From the NCBI RefSeq assembly GCF_000967655.1, contig NZ_JXYA01000007.1, positions 90,000 to 153,999 on the forward strand: a stretch of DNA of 64,000 nucleotides. The letters run 5' to 3'. The DNA comes from Pseudoalteromonas rubra. GTDB lineage: Bacteria; Pseudomonadota; Gammaproteobacteria; Enterobacterales; Alteromonadaceae. The position numbers and the translations under genes are program-made. Shown here piece by piece: positions 44,511-55,890 of this stretch. How positions within the stretch are numbered: the first letter of the stretch is position 1; each line of letters opens with the position of its first letter. The notes under the pieces are model-generated. The model did not search any database. It was not told the DNA's origin and was given only the letters and a program-made list of their open reading frames with translations.

Positions 44511-46283
44511 GTGAAATATAATGTTCGTGAATTTGACGCTGTTGTAGTTGGCGCCGGTGGTGCTGGCATGCGTGCAGCGCTTGCGATTTCTGAGTCAGGC
44601 AAAACTTGTGCATTGATCTCTAAAGTATTCCCGACACGTTCTCATACGGTATCTGCACAGGGCGGTATCACAGTTGCACTGGGTAACTCCCACGAAGACA
44701 ACTGGGAATGGCACATGTACGACACGGTAAAGGGTTCTGATTACATTGGTGATCAGGATGCCATCGAGTACATGACCAAAACGGGTCCTGAGGCAATCAC
44801 TGAACTTGAAAACATGGGTCTGCCTTTCTCTCGTTTCGAGAACGGCCGTGTTTATCAGCGTCCTTTCGGTGGTCAGTCTAAGAATTTTGGTGGTGAGCAG
44901 GCTGCACGTACAGCAGCAGCGGCAGACCGTACAGGTCACGCATTGCTACACTGCTTGTACCAGCAAAACGTTAAGAACAAAACTAACGTTTTCTCTGAGT
45001 GGTACGCGCTTGATTTGGTTAAAAACGACAAAGGCGACGTAGTCGGTGTAACTGCAATCGACATCGAAAGCGGCGAAGTTGTTTACTTCAAGTCTAAAGC
45101 GGTTGTTTTGGCAACCGGTGGTGCAGGTCGTATCTACGCATCAACTACTAACGCACACATTAACACTGGTGACGGTGTTGGTATGGCGGTTCGTGCTGGC
45201 ATCTCTATGCAGGACATGGAAATGTGGCAGTTCCACCCAACCGGTATCGCTGGTGCGGGTACGCTGGTAACAGAAGGTTGTCGTGGTGAAGGTGGTTACC
45301 TTCTGAATAAAGACGGCGAGCGTTTCATGGAACGTTATGCGCCTAACGCGAAAGACCTTGCGGGTCGTGACGTTGTTGCACGTGCAATGATGACCGAAAT
45401 CCGTGAAGGCCGTGGTTGTGAAGGCCCTTGGGGTACTCACATTAAGCTTAAGCTTGACCACCTTGGTGAAGAAATGCTTAACCTGCGTCTGCCTGGCGTA
45501 TGTGATCTGTCTAAGACATTCGCACACGTTGACCCAGCTAAAGAGCCAATTCCGGTTATCCCAACCTGTCACTATATGATGGGTGGTGTACCGACCAACG
45601 TAAATGGTCAGGTACTGAACGTGAATGAAAACGGCGAAGAGCGCATCATTGAAGGTCTGTTCGCGGTTGGTGAAATTGCGTGTGTATCTGTACACGGTGC
45701 AAACCGTCTGGGTGGTAACTCACTGCTTGACCTGGTTGTATTCGGTCGTGCGGCAGGTAACTTCCTGGGTACTTACCTGCAAGGCTTCGAGTCTACAGGT
45801 GATGCATCTTCTGACGACGTTGAGCAGGCATTTGCACGCTTCAACCGTTGGGAGTCTTCTGAAAAAGGCAAAGGCGAAGATCCGGTTCAGATCAAGAAAG
45901 ATCTACAAGAATGTATGCAGCTTAACTTCTCGGTATTCCGTGAAGGTGATGCGATGGCAGATGGTCTTAAAGAACTTAAAGAGATCCGCGAGCGTCTTAA
46001 GTTTGCGCGTCTTGACGACAAGTCAACTGAGTTCAACACCCAGCGTATCGAGTGCTTAGAGCTTGATAACCTGATGGAAACAGCTTACTCAACAGCCGTT
46101 GCAGCTAACTTCCGTACAGAAAGCCGTGGTGCACACTCGCGCTTTGACTTCCCTGAGCGTGACGATGAGAACTGGCTGTGCCACTCTTTGCATCACCCAG
46201 AGTCAGACACGATGACTAAGCGTGAAGTAAACTTTGCGCCTAAGACTCGTGAAGCATTCCCACCGAAAGCACGTACATACTAG
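44511..46283 (+). CDS. sdhA: Succinate dehydrogenase flavoprotein subunit
   Basis: A 590-residue flavoprotein. [11 protein letters not shown] binds FAD; His45 in [10 protein letters not shown] is the covalent FAD attachment site; [21 protein letters not shown] and the active-site Arg in [19 protein letters not shown] are conserved. Starts at GTG 44511, directly after the sdhD stop. Oxidises succinate to fumarate and passes electrons through SdhB to quinone. Codon use (CGT, GGT) looks like that of a highly expressed gene. Confidence 0.97.
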   Translation: MKYNVREFDAVVVGAGGAGMRAALAISESGKTCALISKVFPTRSHTVSAQGGITVALGNSHEDNWEWHMYDTVKGSDYIGDQDAIEYMTKTGPEAITELENMGLPFSRFENGRVYQRPFGGQSKNFGGEQAARTAAAADRTGHALLHCLYQQNVKNKTNVFSEWYALDLVKNDKGDVVGVTAIDIESGEVVYFKSKAVVLATGGAGRIYASTTNAHINTGDGVGMAVRAGISMQDMEMWQFHPTGIAGAGTLVTEGCRGEGGYLLNKDGERFMERYAPNAKDLAGRDVVARAMMTEIREGRGCEGPWGTHIKLKLDHLGEEMLNLRLPGVCDLSKTFAHVDPAKEPIPVIPTCHYMMGGVPTNVNGQVLNVNENGEERIIEGLFAVGEIACVSVHGANRLGGNSLLDLVVFGRAAGNFLGTYLQGFESTGDASSDDVEQAFARFNRWESSEKGKGEDPVQIKKDLQECMQLNFSVFREGDAMADGLKELKEIRERLKFARLDDKSTEFNTQRIECLELDNLMETAYSTAVAANFRTESRGAHSRFDFPERDDENWLCHSLHHPESDTMTKREVNFAPKTREAFPPKARTY

Positions 46284-46293
46284 GAGCTAAGCG

Positions 46294-47013
46294 ATGGCAA
46301 CTTTAGAATTATCTGTTTATCGTTACAACCCTGACGTAGATTCTGCACCTCGTATGCAAGATTATAAGCTGGAGGTTGAAGAAGGTCGCGACATGATGGT
46401 GCTAGATGCACTGTTAATGTTGAAAGAACAAGATCCAACATTGTCTTTCCGCCGTTCATGCCGTGAAGGTGTGTGTGGTTCAGACGGTGTAAACATGAAT
46501 GGTAAGAACGGTCTGGCTTGTATCACTCCTTTATCTGCATTGCAAAAAGGTGGCAAAGGCAAGATCATCGTTCGTCCATTACCGGGTCTGCCAGTGATCC
46601 GTGACCTGGTTATCGACATGAGCCAGTTCTACACTCAGTACGAGAAGGTAAAACCTTACCTGATCAACGACAAGCCAACCGGCGGTGAAGAGCGTCTTCA
46701 AAGTATTGAAGAGCGTGACAAGCTGGATGGTCTGTACGAGTGTATTCTGTGTGCATGTTGTTCAACGTCATGTCCGTCGTTCTGGTGGAACCCAGATAAA
46801 TTTATCGGTCCTGCGGGCCTTCTTCACGCGTATCGCTTCCTGGCTGACAGCCGTGATACTGCGACAGAAGAGCGTCTGGCTGACCTTGATGACGCGTTCA
46901 GCGTCTTCCGCTGTCACAGTATCATGAACTGTGTAAGCGTTTGTCCGAAAGGCTTGAATCCTACTAAGGCGATCGGACACATTAAATCTATGTTGTTAAA
47001 TCGTTCGGTTTAA
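46294..47013 (+). CDS. sdhB: Succinate dehydrogenase iron-sulfur subunit
   Basis: A 239-residue protein. The [2Fe-2S] ligands lie in SCREGVCGSDG plus a later Cys; the [4Fe-4S] and [3Fe-4S] ligands are in CILCACCSTSCPSFWW and CHSIMNCVSVCPKGLNP. Full length and intact. Lies 10 bases after sdhA with GGAGC upstream. Confidence 0.97.
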   Translation: MATLELSVYRYNPDVDSAPRMQDYKLEVEEGRDMMVLDALLMLKEQDPTLSFRRSCREGVCGSDGVNMNGKNGLACITPLSALQKGGKGKIIVRPLPGLPVIRDLVIDMSQFYTQYEKVKPYLINDKPTGGEERLQSIEERDKLDGLYECILCACCSTSCPSFWWNPDKFIGPAGLLHAYRFLADSRDTATEERLADLDDAFSVFRCHSIMNCVSVCPKGLNPTKAIGHIKSMLLNRSV

Positions 47014-47030
47014 TACATATTTAAATCTAC

Positions 47031-47061
47031 AGATGGCATGCTCAGCATGCCATCTTGTTTT
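47031..47061 (+). terminator. Hairpin with T tract between sdhB and sucA
   Basis: AGATGGCATGC-TCA-GCATGCCATCT is a perfect 11-bp stem followed by TTGTTTT. It may set lower expression of suc than sdh or mark a transcript end; sucA starts 36 bases later. Confidence 0.75.
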
Positions 47062-47096
47062 CGTTTAAGTTTCTGCGCTAGAAAAAGGGCTAATAA

Positions 47097-49910
47097 ATGC
47101 ACGAAGGTGTGATGAAGGCATGGCTGGAATCTTCGCACTTATACGGCGGCAACGTTGCATATGTTGAAGATTTATATGAGGCGTATCTTGATGATGCGGC
47201 TTCAGTGCCAGAAGAATGGCGAGAAGTGTTTGATCAACTGCCAAAGGTAGAAGGCGTTGACGTTGATGTTAAGCATTCCGAGATTAAGTCTCAGTTTGCT
47301 GACCTTGCTAAAAACAAACACAGAGAAGTAATCGTTTCTGCAGAAGGTGCGGCAGATGCAAAACAGGTTCGTGTTTTGCAACTTATTAATGCATTCAGAT
47401 TCAGAGGTCACCAAAACGCAAACTTAGATCCATTGGGTCTATGGCAGCGTGATCGAGTTCGCGAACTCGACCTGGCCTATCATGATTTAGACAATGCCGA
47501 CCTGGAAAAAGAATATAACGTTGGCTCTTTTGCTTCAGGCCAAGAGACAATGAAGTTAAAAGACTTATACAACGCGCTGAAAACCACTTACTGTGGTTCT
47601 GTTGGTGCCGAGTATATGCACATTACTTCAACAGAAGAAAAACGTTGGTTACAGCAACGCATCGAATCTACCTTCGCACAGCCCAAATTCAACAAAGAAA
47701 CTAAGCTTCGCATCCTAAAAGGCCTGACCGCTGCTGATGGTCTGGAAAAATACTTAGGTGCTAAATTCCCAGGCGCAAAACGTTTCTCACTGGAAGGCGG
47801 TGATGCACTGGTGCCAATGCTAAAAGAGCTGGTACATCGTGCCGGTGAAAGTGGCCAGGAAGAAGTGGTCATTGGTATGGCGCACCGTGGTCGTCTGAAC
47901 GTATTGGTCAACGTACTGGGTAAAAACCCTCAAGTACTGTTTGACGAGTTCGCGGGCAAATACGGCGAATCTGCAGGCTCCGGTGATGTTAAATATCACA
48001 TGGGTTACTCGTCTGACTTCGCAACGCAGGGCGGCAACGTTCATATGGCGCTGGCGTTTAACCCGTCGCACCTTGAGATCGTTAACCCGGTGGTAATGGG
48101 CTCGGTACGTGCACGTCTTGACCGTCTTAACTGTAAGAGCGGTTCTAAAGCACTTCCTATCACCATTCATGGTGACTCAGCTATCGCTGGCCAGGGCGTA
48201 GTGCAAGAGACATTCAACATGTCTCAGACGCGCGCTTATGGTGTGGGTGGTTCAATCCGTATCGTGGTAAACAACCAGGTTGGTTTCACGACGTCAAACC
48301 AGGAAGATACGCGTTCAACTGAGTACTGTACTGACATCGCTAAGATGGTTCAGGCGCCAATTTTCCACGTTAACGCGGATGACCCGGAAGCGGTTGCGTT
48401 CGTGACGCAAGTTGCCCTTGATTTCCGTAACAAGTTTAAGCGCGATGTGGTAATCGACTTGGTTTGTTACCGTCGTCATGGACACAACGAAGCCGACGAG
48501 CCAAATGCAACTCAGCCTCTGATGTATCAGAAGATCAAAAAGCACCCAGTACCACGTCAGATCTATGCTGATAAACTGGTATCTGAAGGTGTAATGAGCG
48601 CAGATGAAGCGAAGACGCTGGCAGACGACTACCGTAACGGTCTGGACAACGGTCAGATCGTGGTTGAAGAAATTCAACCTGAGACCAAGCACTCTTCAGA
48701 CTGGTCTAAGTACGTTGGTCACGACTGGGATACAGCCTATGAGGCAAGTGTTCCGGTTGAGAAGCTTAAAGAGTTGAGCGAAAAAATCTCGACTTACCCG
48801 GCTGACCACAAAGCGCAGTCGCGCGTTAAGAAAATTTACGATGACCGTAAAACCATGGCCAGTGGCGAGAAGCTACTAGACTGGGGTATGGCAGAAACGC
48901 TTGCTTACGCAACTTTGGTTGATCAGGGCACAGACATTCGTCTGACCGGTCAGGATTCAGGTCGTGGTACTTTCTTCCACCGCCATGCGGTTGTTCACAA
49001 CCAGGCCGATGCTTCAACTTACCTGCCGCTGCAAAACGTGCGTGACGATCAGGGTCTGTTTGAAGTGTATGACTCTGTACTGTCAGAAGAAGCTGTACTG
49101 GCGTTTGAATATGGTTACGCAACGGCAGAGCCAACCTCACTGGTACTGTGGGAAGCCCAATTCGGTGACTTCGCGAACGGTGCCCAGGTGGTATTCGACC
49201 AATTCCTGAGCTCAGGTGAGCAAAAGTGGGGCCGTCTGTGTGGTCTGACTTTATTACTGCCACACGGCTACGAAGGTCAGGGTCCAGAGCACAGCTCAGC
49301 GCGTCTTGAGCGTTACCTGCAACTGTGTGCAGACCACAATATGCAAGTGTGTGTACCAAGTACACCAGCACAGGTTTATGCTATGTTACGTCGTCAGTCA
49401 GTACGTCCTCTGCGTCGTCCACTGATTGTAATGACACCTAAATCTTTACTTCGTCATCCTCTGGCTGTCTCTAGCCTGGAAGAGTTGTCTGAAGGTGTTT
49501 TCCACAACATGATCGACGAGATTGATGACATCAATCCTGAAAACGTTGAGCGCGTTGTGTTCTGTAGCGGTAAAGTATATTACGAATTGCTACAGGAGCG
49601 TCGCAAGCAAGAGCTGAATAACGTCGCTATCGTTCGTGTGGAGCAGCTATATCCGTTCCCGCACAAAGAGATGGACGAAATCATGGCTCGCTACCAGCAC
49701 GTTAAAGACTTCGTATGGTGTCAGGAAGAACCTCAAAACCAAGGTGCCTGGTACTGTTCACAACACCATTTCTGGGAAGCTATCCCAAGTGGTGCGAAGT
49801 TGACTTACGCCGGTCGTAAAGCTGCAGCAGCGCCTGCATGTGGCTATATGTCGACCCATACAAAAGAACAAAATGCGTTGATTGCTGACGCTTTAACTAT
49901 TAAGAAATAA
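47097..49910 (+). CDS. sucA: 2-oxoglutarate dehydrogenase E1 component
   Basis: A 937-residue thiamine-diphosphate enzyme. [20 protein letters not shown] binds ThDP/Mg; the [18 protein letters not shown] segment and [13 protein letters not shown] near the C-terminus are E1o signatures. Starts at ATG 47097 ([15 protein letters not shown]), matching the family N-terminus that binds E2. Decarboxylates 2-oxoglutarate and succinylates the lipoyl arms of SucB. Ten bases separate it from sucB. Confidence 0.97.
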   Translation: MHEGVMKAWLESSHLYGGNVAYVEDLYEAYLDDAASVPEEWREVFDQLPKVEGVDVDVKHSEIKSQFADLAKNKHREVIVSAEGAADAKQVRVLQLINAFRFRGHQNANLDPLGLWQRDRVRELDLAYHDLDNADLEKEYNVGSFASGQETMKLKDLYNALKTTYCGSVGAEYMHITSTEEKRWLQQRIESTFAQPKFNKETKLRILKGLTAADGLEKYLGAKFPGAKRFSLEGGDALVPMLKELVHRAGESGQEEVVIGMAHRGRLNVLVNVLGKNPQVLFDEFAGKYGESAGSGDVKYHMGYSSDFATQGGNVHMALAFNPSHLEIVNPVVMGSVRARLDRLNCKSGSKALPITIHGDSAIAGQGVVQETFNMSQTRAYGVGGSIRIVVNNQVGFTTSNQEDTRSTEYCTDIAKMVQAPIFHVNADDPEAVAFVTQVALDFRNKFKRDVVIDLVCYRRHGHNEADEPNATQPLMYQKIKKHPVPRQIYADKLVSEGVMSADEAKTLADDYRNGLDNGQIVVEEIQPETKHSSDWSKYVGHDWDTAYEASVPVEKLKELSEKISTYPADHKAQSRVKKIYDDRKTMASGEKLLDWGMAETLAYATLVDQGTDIRLTGQDSGRGTFFHRHAVVHNQADASTYLPLQNVRDDQGLFEVYDSVLSEEAVLAFEYGYATAEPTSLVLWEAQFGDFANGAQVVFDQFLSSGEQKWGRLCGLTLLLPHGYEGQGPEHSSARLERYLQLCADHNMQVCVPSTPAQVYAMLRRQSVRPLRRPLIVMTPKSLLRHPLAVSSLEELSEGVFHNMIDEIDDINPENVERVVFCSGKVYYELLQERRKQELNNVAIVRVEQLYPFPHKEMDEIMARYQHVKDFVWCQEEPQNQGAWYCSQHHFWEAIPSGAKLTYAGRKAAAAPACGYMSTHTKEQNALIADALTIKK

Positions 49911-49920
49911 GGAATTAGAG

Positions 49921-51405
49921 ATGACGACCGAAATTAAGGTTCCTGTTCTTCCTGAATCTGTTGCCGATGCAACAGTGGCCACATGGCATGTAAGCGTTGG
50001 TGACAAAGTAAGCCGTGACCAAAACCTGGTAGATATCGAAACTGACAAAGTAGTGTTAGAAGTCGTTGCACCTGAAGACGGTGTTATTGTTGCTATCTCT
50101 GAAGAAGAGGGCGCAACGGTTCTTGGTGAGCAAGTTATCGCACAGCTGGGCGCGTCAGATGCCGCTCCAGCGCAATCAAATGAACAAACAGCAGCGCCAG
50201 CAGCGGCGCCAGCAGCAGAAGGTAAAGAAGTGGACATTAAAGTACCTGTACTTCCTGAATCAGTAGCAGACGCTACAGTTGCAACTTGGCATGTACAACC
50301 AGGTGAAGCGGTAAGCCGTGACCAAAACCTGGTAGACATCGAAACAGACAAAGTTGTGCTTGAAGTTGTTGCACCTGAAGACGGTGTAATGGGCGAGCAA
50401 CTGCACGCAGAAGGCGAAACCGTTCTGGGTGAGCAAGTGATTGGTAAACTGGTTGCCGGTGGTGCACCAGCAGCGGCGCCAGCTGCACAGGCAGAAGCAG
50501 CGCCTGCAAGCGATGACAATGCAGATGTACTAACGCCATCTGTACGTCGTCTGATTGCTGAAAAAGGTCTTGATGCTTCACAAATCAAAGGCACTGGCAA
50601 AGGCGGTCGCATCACTAAAGAAGATGTTGATGCATTCCTGAAAGCACCTGCGGCAAAACCAGCAGCTGCGCCAGCGGCAGCAGCTCCTGCGGCACCAATG
50701 GGCGACCGTACTCAGAAGCGCGTTCCAATGACTCGTCTGCGTAAGACAATCGCGAACCGTCTGCTTGAAGCGAAGAACTCAACAGCGATGCTGACGACGT
50801 TCAACGAAGTAAACATGAAGCCTATCATGGACCTTCGTAAGCAGTACAAAGACGTATTTGAAGAGCGTCACGGCATCCGTCTTGGTTTCATGTCTTTCTA
50901 CGTGAAAGCGGTTACAGAAGCGCTGAAGCGTTTCCCTGAAGTAAACGCGTCTATCGACGGCGATGACATCGTTTACCACAACTACTTCGACATCAGCATC
51001 GCAGTATCTACACCTCGTGGTCTGGTAACGCCTGTACTACGCGACTGTGACAAGCTGTCTGTTGCTGAAATCGAAAAAGGTATCCGCGAGCTGGCACTTA
51101 AAGGCCGCGACGGTAAGCTAACTGTTGACGATATGACTGGTGGTAACTTCACTATCACTAACGGTGGTGTATTTGGTTCACTGCTGTCTACGCCTATCAT
51201 CAACTTGCCGCAGTCTTCAATCCTGGGTATGCACAAAATCCAGGAGCGTCCAATGGCGGTCAATGGCAAGGTTGAAATCCTGCCTATGATGTACCTGGCG
51301 CTATCTTACGATCACCGTCAAATCGATGGTAAAGAATCGGTTGGCTTCCTGGTTACAATTAAGGAACTTCTGGAAGATCCAACGCGTCTGCTTCTGGACG
51401 TTTAA
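49921..51405 (+). CDS. sucB: 2-oxoglutarate dehydrogenase E2 with two lipoyl domains
   Basis: A 494-residue dihydrolipoyl succinyltransferase, about 90 longer than E. coli SucB (405). The extra length is a second lipoyl domain: domain 1 at 3-77 with lipoyl Lys43 and domain 2 at 104-177 with Lys144, both in the motif [11 protein letters not shown]. Ala/Pro linkers follow each. The peripheral-subunit-binding domain is about 202-240 and the catalytic domain about 262-494, with His465 and Asp469 in the HxxxD site. The two lipoyl domains share long identical blocks, so duplication is recent or the pair is kept alike. Confidence 0.97.
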   Translation: MTTEIKVPVLPESVADATVATWHVSVGDKVSRDQNLVDIETDKVVLEVVAPEDGVIVAISEEEGATVLGEQVIAQLGASDAAPAQSNEQTAAPAAAPAAEGKEVDIKVPVLPESVADATVATWHVQPGEAVSRDQNLVDIETDKVVLEVVAPEDGVMGEQLHAEGETVLGEQVIGKLVAGGAPAAAPAAQAEAAPASDDNADVLTPSVRRLIAEKGLDASQIKGTGKGGRITKEDVDAFLKAPAAKPAAAPAAAAPAAPMGDRTQKRVPMTRLRKTIANRLLEAKNSTAMLTTFNEVNMKPIMDLRKQYKDVFEERHGIRLGFMSFYVKAVTEALKRFPEVNASIDGDDIVYHNYFDISIAVSTPRGLVTPVLRDCDKLSVAEIEKGIRELALKGRDGKLTVDDMTGGNFTITNGGVFGSLLSTPIINLPQSSILGMHKIQERPMAVNGKVEILPMMYLALSYDHRQIDGKESVGFLVTIKELLEDPTRLLLDV

Positions 51406-51423
51406 TCATCTAGATTAAAGATT

Positions 51424-51465
51424 AAGCTGTATGTGAGCATAATGTCCGCATACAGCTTTTTTTTT
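51424..51465 (+). terminator. Intrinsic terminator after sucB
   Basis: AAGCTGTATG/CATACAGCTT (10 bp, extendable) with an 15-base loop and nine Ts, 18 bases after the sucB stop. Confidence 0.9.
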
Positions 51466-51486
51466 GCGCCATTAGTCTTACTGGGG

Positions 51487-51515
51487 TTTTCATACAAGGC
51501 CTTGAGATCTATACT
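51487..51515 (+). promoter_or_regulatory. Candidate sigma70 promoter for sucCD
   Basis: TTTTCA, 17 bases, TATACT. The -10 matches five of six consensus bases and spacing is ideal. Transcription would start near 51522, giving a leader of about 70 bases that contains the hairpin at 51534-51566. Confidence 0.6.
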
Positions 51516-51533
51516 ATGGGCGCAATTTGGGAT

Positions 51534-51566
51534 AGCTGATTATTTGCATAAATATTCAGCTTTTTT
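51534..51566 (+). promoter_or_regulatory. Attenuator-like hairpin in the sucC leader
   Basis: AGCTGATTATTT/AAATATTCAGCT, a 12-bp stem with one mismatch and a GCAT loop, followed by six Ts, lies between the promoter and the sucC ATG at 51592. It has terminator geometry inside a leader, so it could attenuate sucCD. Confidence 0.55.
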
Positions 51567-51591
51567 AGTATAAAAAATTGGATAAAGCATC

Positions 51592-52758
51592 ATGAATTTG
51601 CATGAGTATCAGGCAAAACAACTTTTTGCCGAATATGGTTTACCTGTATCAGATGGTTACGCTTGTGACACGCCTCAAGAGGCAGTTGAAGCTGCTGGTA
51701 AAATCGGTGGTGACAAGTGGGTTGTAAAATGTCAAGTACACGCTGGCGGCCGTGGTAAAGCGGGCGGTGTAAAACTGGCAGACAGCAAAGACGAGATCCG
51801 CGCATTTGCTGAAAACTGGTTAGGCAAAAACCTGGTAACCTACCAAACTGACGAGAAAGGTCAGCCAGTTGCTAAAATCTTAGTAGAAAGCTGCACTGAT
51901 ATTGCAAATGAGCTATACCTGGGTGCTGTTGTTGACCGTGCTTCACGTAAAATCGTGTTCATGGCATCAACTGAAGGTGGTGTTGAGATCGAAGAAGTTG
52001 CTCACAACACACCAGAACTAATTCACAAAGCTGAGATCGATCCACTAGTCGGTCCTCAGGCTTACCAAGGTCGTGAGCTTGCGTTCAAACTAAACCTGAA
52101 CCCAACTCAAGTTAAGCAGTTCACTAAGATCTTCATGGGTCTTGCTGACATGTTCATCAACCACGACTTTGCACTACTAGAGATCAACCCTCTGGTAATC
52201 ACTGACGAAGGCAACCTGCACTGTCTTGACGGCAAGATCGGTGTAGACGGCAACGCATTGTTCCGTCAGCCTAAGATCCGTGAATTCCACGATCCTTCAC
52301 AAGAAGATGCGCGTGAAGCTCACGCAGCAAGCTTCGAGCTGAACTACGTTGCGCTAGACGGTAACGTAGGTTGTATGGTTAACGGTGCTGGCCTGGCGAT
52401 GGGTACCATGGACATCGTAAACCTGCACGGCGGTAAGCCAGCTAACTTCCTTGACGTAGGTGGCGGCGCGACTAAAGAGCGTGTATCTGAAGCGTTCAAG
52501 ATCATCCTGTCTGATGACAACGTTAAAGCTGTACTAGTTAACATCTTCGGCGGTATCGTTCGTTGTGACATGATCGCAGAAGGTATCATCGGTGCGGTTA
52601 AAGAAGTTGGCGTAAACGTACCAGTAGTTGTACGTCTTGAAGGTACTAATGCTGAAGCGGGTCGTGAAGTACTAGCTAACTCTGGCCTTGACATCATTGC
52701 AGCTGAGTCTCTAACTGACGCTGCTGAGAAAGTAGTTGCTGCTGCGGAGGGCAAATAA
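51592..52758 (+). CDS. sucC: Succinyl-CoA synthetase beta subunit
   Basis: A 388-residue ADP-forming beta subunit of standard length. [19 protein letters not shown] is the universal N-terminus; an ATP-grasp fold follows with [24 protein letters not shown] (metal ligands) and the C-terminal CoA-ligase half with [16 protein letters not shown]. Pairs with SucD for succinyl-CoA to succinate with NTP formation. Shares a 1-base overlap with sucD. Confidence 0.97.
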   Translation: MNLHEYQAKQLFAEYGLPVSDGYACDTPQEAVEAAGKIGGDKWVVKCQVHAGGRGKAGGVKLADSKDEIRAFAENWLGKNLVTYQTDEKGQPVAKILVESCTDIANELYLGAVVDRASRKIVFMASTEGGVEIEEVAHNTPELIHKAEIDPLVGPQAYQGRELAFKLNLNPTQVKQFTKIFMGLADMFINHDFALLEINPLVITDEGNLHCLDGKIGVDGNALFRQPKIREFHDPSQEDAREAHAASFELNYVALDGNVGCMVNGAGLAMGTMDIVNLHGGKPANFLDVGGGATKERVSEAFKIILSDDNVKAVLVNIFGGIVRCDMIAEGIIGAVKEVGVNVPVVVRLEGTNAEAGREVLANSGLDIIAAESLTDAAEKVVAAAEGK

Positions 52759-53630
52759 TGTCTGTACTAATTAACAAAGATACTAAAGTAATCTGTCAGG
52801 GTTTCACTGGTGGTCAGGGTACTTTCCACTCTGAGCAAGCTATCCAGTACGGTACGCAAATGGTTGGTGGTGTTTCTCCTGGTAAAGGCGGCTCAACTCA
52901 CCTGGGTCTGCCAGTATTCAACACTGTACGTGAAGCGGTAGAGTCTACTGGTGCAACTGCATCTGTAATCTACGTACCAGCTGCATTTTGTAAAGACGCT
53001 ATCCTTGAAGCGATCGACGCAGGTATCGAGCTTATCGTATGTATCACTGAAGGCATCCCTACACTTGATATGGTTGATGTTAAAGTGAAGCTGGAAGAAA
53101 CTGGCGTTCGCATGATTGGTCCTAACTGTCCTGGTGTTATCACTCCGGGCGAGTGTAAGATCGGTATCATGCCTGGTCACATCCACCTTCCTGGTAAAGT
53201 AGGCATCGTATCTCGTTCAGGTACTTTGACTTATGAAGCGGTTAAGCAAACTACTGACGCTGGCTTCGGTCAGTCTACTTGTGTAGGTATCGGTGGTGAC
53301 CCAATCCCAGGCACTAACTTCATCGACGTACTGGAAATGTTCCAGAACGATCCTAAGACTGAAGCAATCGTAATGATTGGTGAGATCGGTGGTACAGCTG
53401 AAGAAGAAGCGGCAGAGTACATCAAGCACAACGTGACTAAACCAGTTGTTTCTTACATTGCAGGTGTTACAGCGCCTCCAGGTAAGCGTATGGGTCACGC
53501 TGGTGCAATCATCGCAGGCGGTAAAGGTACAGCTGACGAGAAGTTCGCTGCACTTGAAGCTGCTGGCGTTAAGACCGTTCGCTCACTTGCTGAGATCGGT
53601 TCTGCACTTAAAGAAAAAGCAGGCTGGTAA
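52758..53630 (+). CDS. sucD: Succinyl-CoA synthetase alpha subunit
   Basis: A 290-residue subunit. The phosphorylated His247 is in [12 protein letters not shown]; the CoA-binding Rossmann region starts with [15 protein letters not shown], and [12 protein letters not shown] is the family motif. TAATG couples it to sucC. Ends just before a strong terminator, closing the TCA block. Confidence 0.97.
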   Translation: MSVLINKDTKVICQGFTGGQGTFHSEQAIQYGTQMVGGVSPGKGGSTHLGLPVFNTVREAVESTGATASVIYVPAAFCKDAILEAIDAGIELIVCITEGIPTLDMVDVKVKLEETGVRMIGPNCPGVITPGECKIGIMPGHIHLPGKVGIVSRSGTLTYEAVKQTTDAGFGQSTCVGIGGDPIPGTNFIDVLEMFQNDPKTEAIVMIGEIGGTAEEEAAEYIKHNVTKPVVSYIAGVTAPPGKRMGHAGAIIAGGKGTADEKFAALEAAGVKTVRSLAEIGSALKEKAGW

Positions 53631-53648
53631 TCACTTTACCTGTACTGT

Positions 53649-53676
53649 AAAAAGGCGCCTCAGGGCGCCTTTTTTG
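53649..53676 (+). terminator. Terminator after sucD
   Basis: AAAAAGGCGCC-TCAG-GGCGCCTTTTTT. It is nearly identical to the terminator at 55827, on the far side of the lipoprotein gene. Confidence 0.92.
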
Positions 53677-53707
53677 ATCTTTTCTTTACAATTCTTCTGA
53701 TAGCTTA

Positions 53708-53737
53708 TTGTTCAACTTTATTTTTTTTCTGTATAAT
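53708..53737 (+). promoter_or_regulatory. Sigma70 promoter of the lipoprotein gene
   Basis: TTGTTC, 18 bases, TATAAT: a perfect -10 with a fair -35, set in a T-rich tract 150 bases upstream of the lipoprotein ATG. The leader would be long and contains no recognised element. Confidence 0.6.
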
Positions 53738-53888
53738 CCGCGTTCGATTTTTTGCTTGCCTTACCTCTTTGTTTTAAAAGGTAACTACATAACCGTGTCT
53801 GTCTCAGCATTGTGATTTGACCTTGTTTGGTAGCAGCATAAAACATCATTTTCAATCAGGTCGCTATTTTTTGTTTAAAGGAAATTAT

Positions 53889-55817
53889 ATGAGATTTTTA
53901 TTAGGATCTTTAGTGATAGCTTTACTCGCTGGTTGCGGCGGCGGGTCATCTGAATCTACTGGTAATGTCACTCCGGGTGGCCAAAGTTCAGCTCACAATA
54001 CGGCTCCAACCTTGGAGAAAAACGAGGGTACATGGGTCATTTCTGCCAATATGCAGAGCACCAAGCGCTTTGAATTAAGCGATAAAGAAGGGGATACTGT
54101 TAGTGTTTCATCAGAAAACCTACCTGAGTGGCTGAAGTTGGAACAAACCGGCACAGCATTTTCTTTAGTTGCCGAGCCAGATCTCTTTGACGTAGATACT
54201 CATAACATCTCGCTTGTGCTGTCTGATTCTAAAGACACGTCTGCTCAGACTATCGTTATTCAGGTAACAGTAGATCCTGAATCTAATCCCTCAGAGACGG
54301 TAGCTTTGTCCGACGATGTTGTACAGGGTACCTGGTCTAACCAATCTGGCGATGTGCTATTTCATTTTACGGATGATAATAAAGGGCTGGGGCTTTATAA
54401 GAACAAGGGCTTCGCATTTGACTGGAACAACCTGGATGATATTGAACTGACTACACGAGAAGCTGAATGTATTGCGCACTGTAGTCGTCCTCAGTTTTTA
54501 CCTATTGAAATTGTTGCACAACAAGACGATAAAATAGCGGTAAAAATATATGCCAGTGAGCAGGATTACGAGTTGGTTGTGTTAACAAAAGGGGATGTGA
54601 AGTCACTTGAATACAACTACTACATTGAACAACGTTTATCTGATGGCGTATACGTTAGCAAGCTGTCCACAAGTACCAGCGAGCCTAGCCTGATCGGCGG
54701 TTACCTGACTGTTGACTATGAAGACTACAAACAGCATGTGCCGTTTCATTATGCTCCTTACTATGATGGAGATAACTATCAAATTTTGAGTGACGGACCG
54801 GAGCGAGACATCTTTGGTCGTTCATTAGTAAAAGAATTTCTGAATACCAATACACAAACATTCAAAAGGCTAAGCTTTGACCCCAACATTCTCAGTGCAA
54901 AAATCGTTGCCGCGAAGGGCGACTTTGTGGCTCTGGAATTTGTTTATCGTTTTGAAATGGTGCCAACATTTGATACAGGCTTAGTGCCAGAAGCTGAATG
55001 GAACAATTATGAAGGGCTTATCGATGTTATGGCCCCCAGGCACAGCTATAAAATATACCGAGGCCTGGAGATGATGGACATTCCTGAGTTTCCTGCGGGC
55101 AGTCAAACCTTGGGACTTTCGCCGCTTCTTGGTGGAGAGTTGCCGACGGGAGGAAGATTTAATGCTGTGAATACAATGCTCGAATTCACCTCTGCAACAG
55201 CAGGAGTTTATAAAGCAACAGATGGTGTAACGGGAGAGCAACACAGTTTGGATGTATCATTAAGCAGAACGCAAGATACACTGAGCTATACATTTGATAA
55301 ATACACGCAGACGGTTAAATATGGGCAGTTTTTCAACAACCAAACTGCTTTTATAAGAGAGCTCGGTGGGGACTCGCCTTTTATTCTGGCAAGCATAGCA
55401 AAGCTGCCAAACATGGTTGAGCCAACGCAGGAAGATTACATGCGGACTTTTTACATCGATACCAGAAACTTGAATAACAACGGCCGACACCTGGTACTTG
55501 AGCCTCAGTCTGATGGCAGGGCGATTATATATACTGGCGGTATTGCCGGCCCTAATGGCCGTTGGCAGATGGAAGACGATAACAGTATGAGTTTTATTCT
55601 GTCGTGTAACGAAGATACCTATGCAGAATGCCTGAGTGGGCAGACTGAGAAAAATGTACTGAATTTTAAGTTGCTATATAAACAAAGGGAAGGGTATTGG
55701 TTTATGCGAGAGCATACCCATTACAGGCAGGATGACAATCAGCAATGGAATAGTCGTATTACACATAACATTCAGTTCTTGCGTGTATGTGATGTATGCT
55801 ACTACTCCAGCAATTAA
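53889..55817 (+). CDS. Large lipoprotein of unknown function
   Basis: A 642-residue protein started at ATG 53889 with AAAGGA 7-8 bases upstream. The signal peptide ends in the lipobox LLAGC with Cys16 lipidated; Gly at +2 suggests outer-membrane sorting. A Gly/Ser linker leads to a cadherin-like or Ig-like module at about residues 40-140 (RFELSDKEGDTVSVSSENLPEWL, then NISLVLSDSKDTSAQTIVIQVTV). The remaining 500 residues are beta-rich and unrecognised, with a CDVCY pair near the end. It stands alone between two near-identical terminators, so it may be an insertion relative to relatives. Function is unknown. Confidence 0.85.
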   Translation: MRFLLGSLVIALLAGCGGGSSESTGNVTPGGQSSAHNTAPTLEKNEGTWVISANMQSTKRFELSDKEGDTVSVSSENLPEWLKLEQTGTAFSLVAEPDLFDVDTHNISLVLSDSKDTSAQTIVIQVTVDPESNPSETVALSDDVVQGTWSNQSGDVLFHFTDDNKGLGLYKNKGFAFDWNNLDDIELTTREAECIAHCSRPQFLPIEIVAQQDDKIAVKIYASEQDYELVVLTKGDVKSLEYNYYIEQRLSDGVYVSKLSTSTSEPSLIGGYLTVDYEDYKQHVPFHYAPYYDGDNYQILSDGPERDIFGRSLVKEFLNTNTQTFKRLSFDPNILSAKIVAAKGDFVALEFVYRFEMVPTFDTGLVPEAEWNNYEGLIDVMAPRHSYKIYRGLEMMDIPEFPAGSQTLGLSPLLGGELPTGGRFNAVNTMLEFTSATAGVYKATDGVTGEQHSLDVSLSRTQDTLSYTFDKYTQTVKYGQFFNNQTAFIRELGGDSPFILASIAKLPNMVEPTQEDYMRTFYIDTRNLNNNGRHLVLEPQSDGRAIIYTGGIAGPNGRWQMEDDNSMSFILSCNEDTYAECLSGQTEKNVLNFKLLYKQREGYWFMREHTHYRQDDNQQWNSRITHNIQFLRVCDVCYYSSN

Positions 55818-55826
55818 AATGATTTC

Positions 55827-55857
55827 AAAAAGGCGCCTGAGGGCGCCTTTTCTTTTT
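55827..55857 (+). terminator. Terminator after the lipoprotein gene
   Basis: AAAAAGGCGCC-TGAG-GGCGCCTTTTCTTTTT, matching the sucD terminator except for one loop base and the tail. Confidence 0.9.
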
Positions 55858-55890
55858 AACTCTGCCATATGCTCACAAAGGTATATCTTC

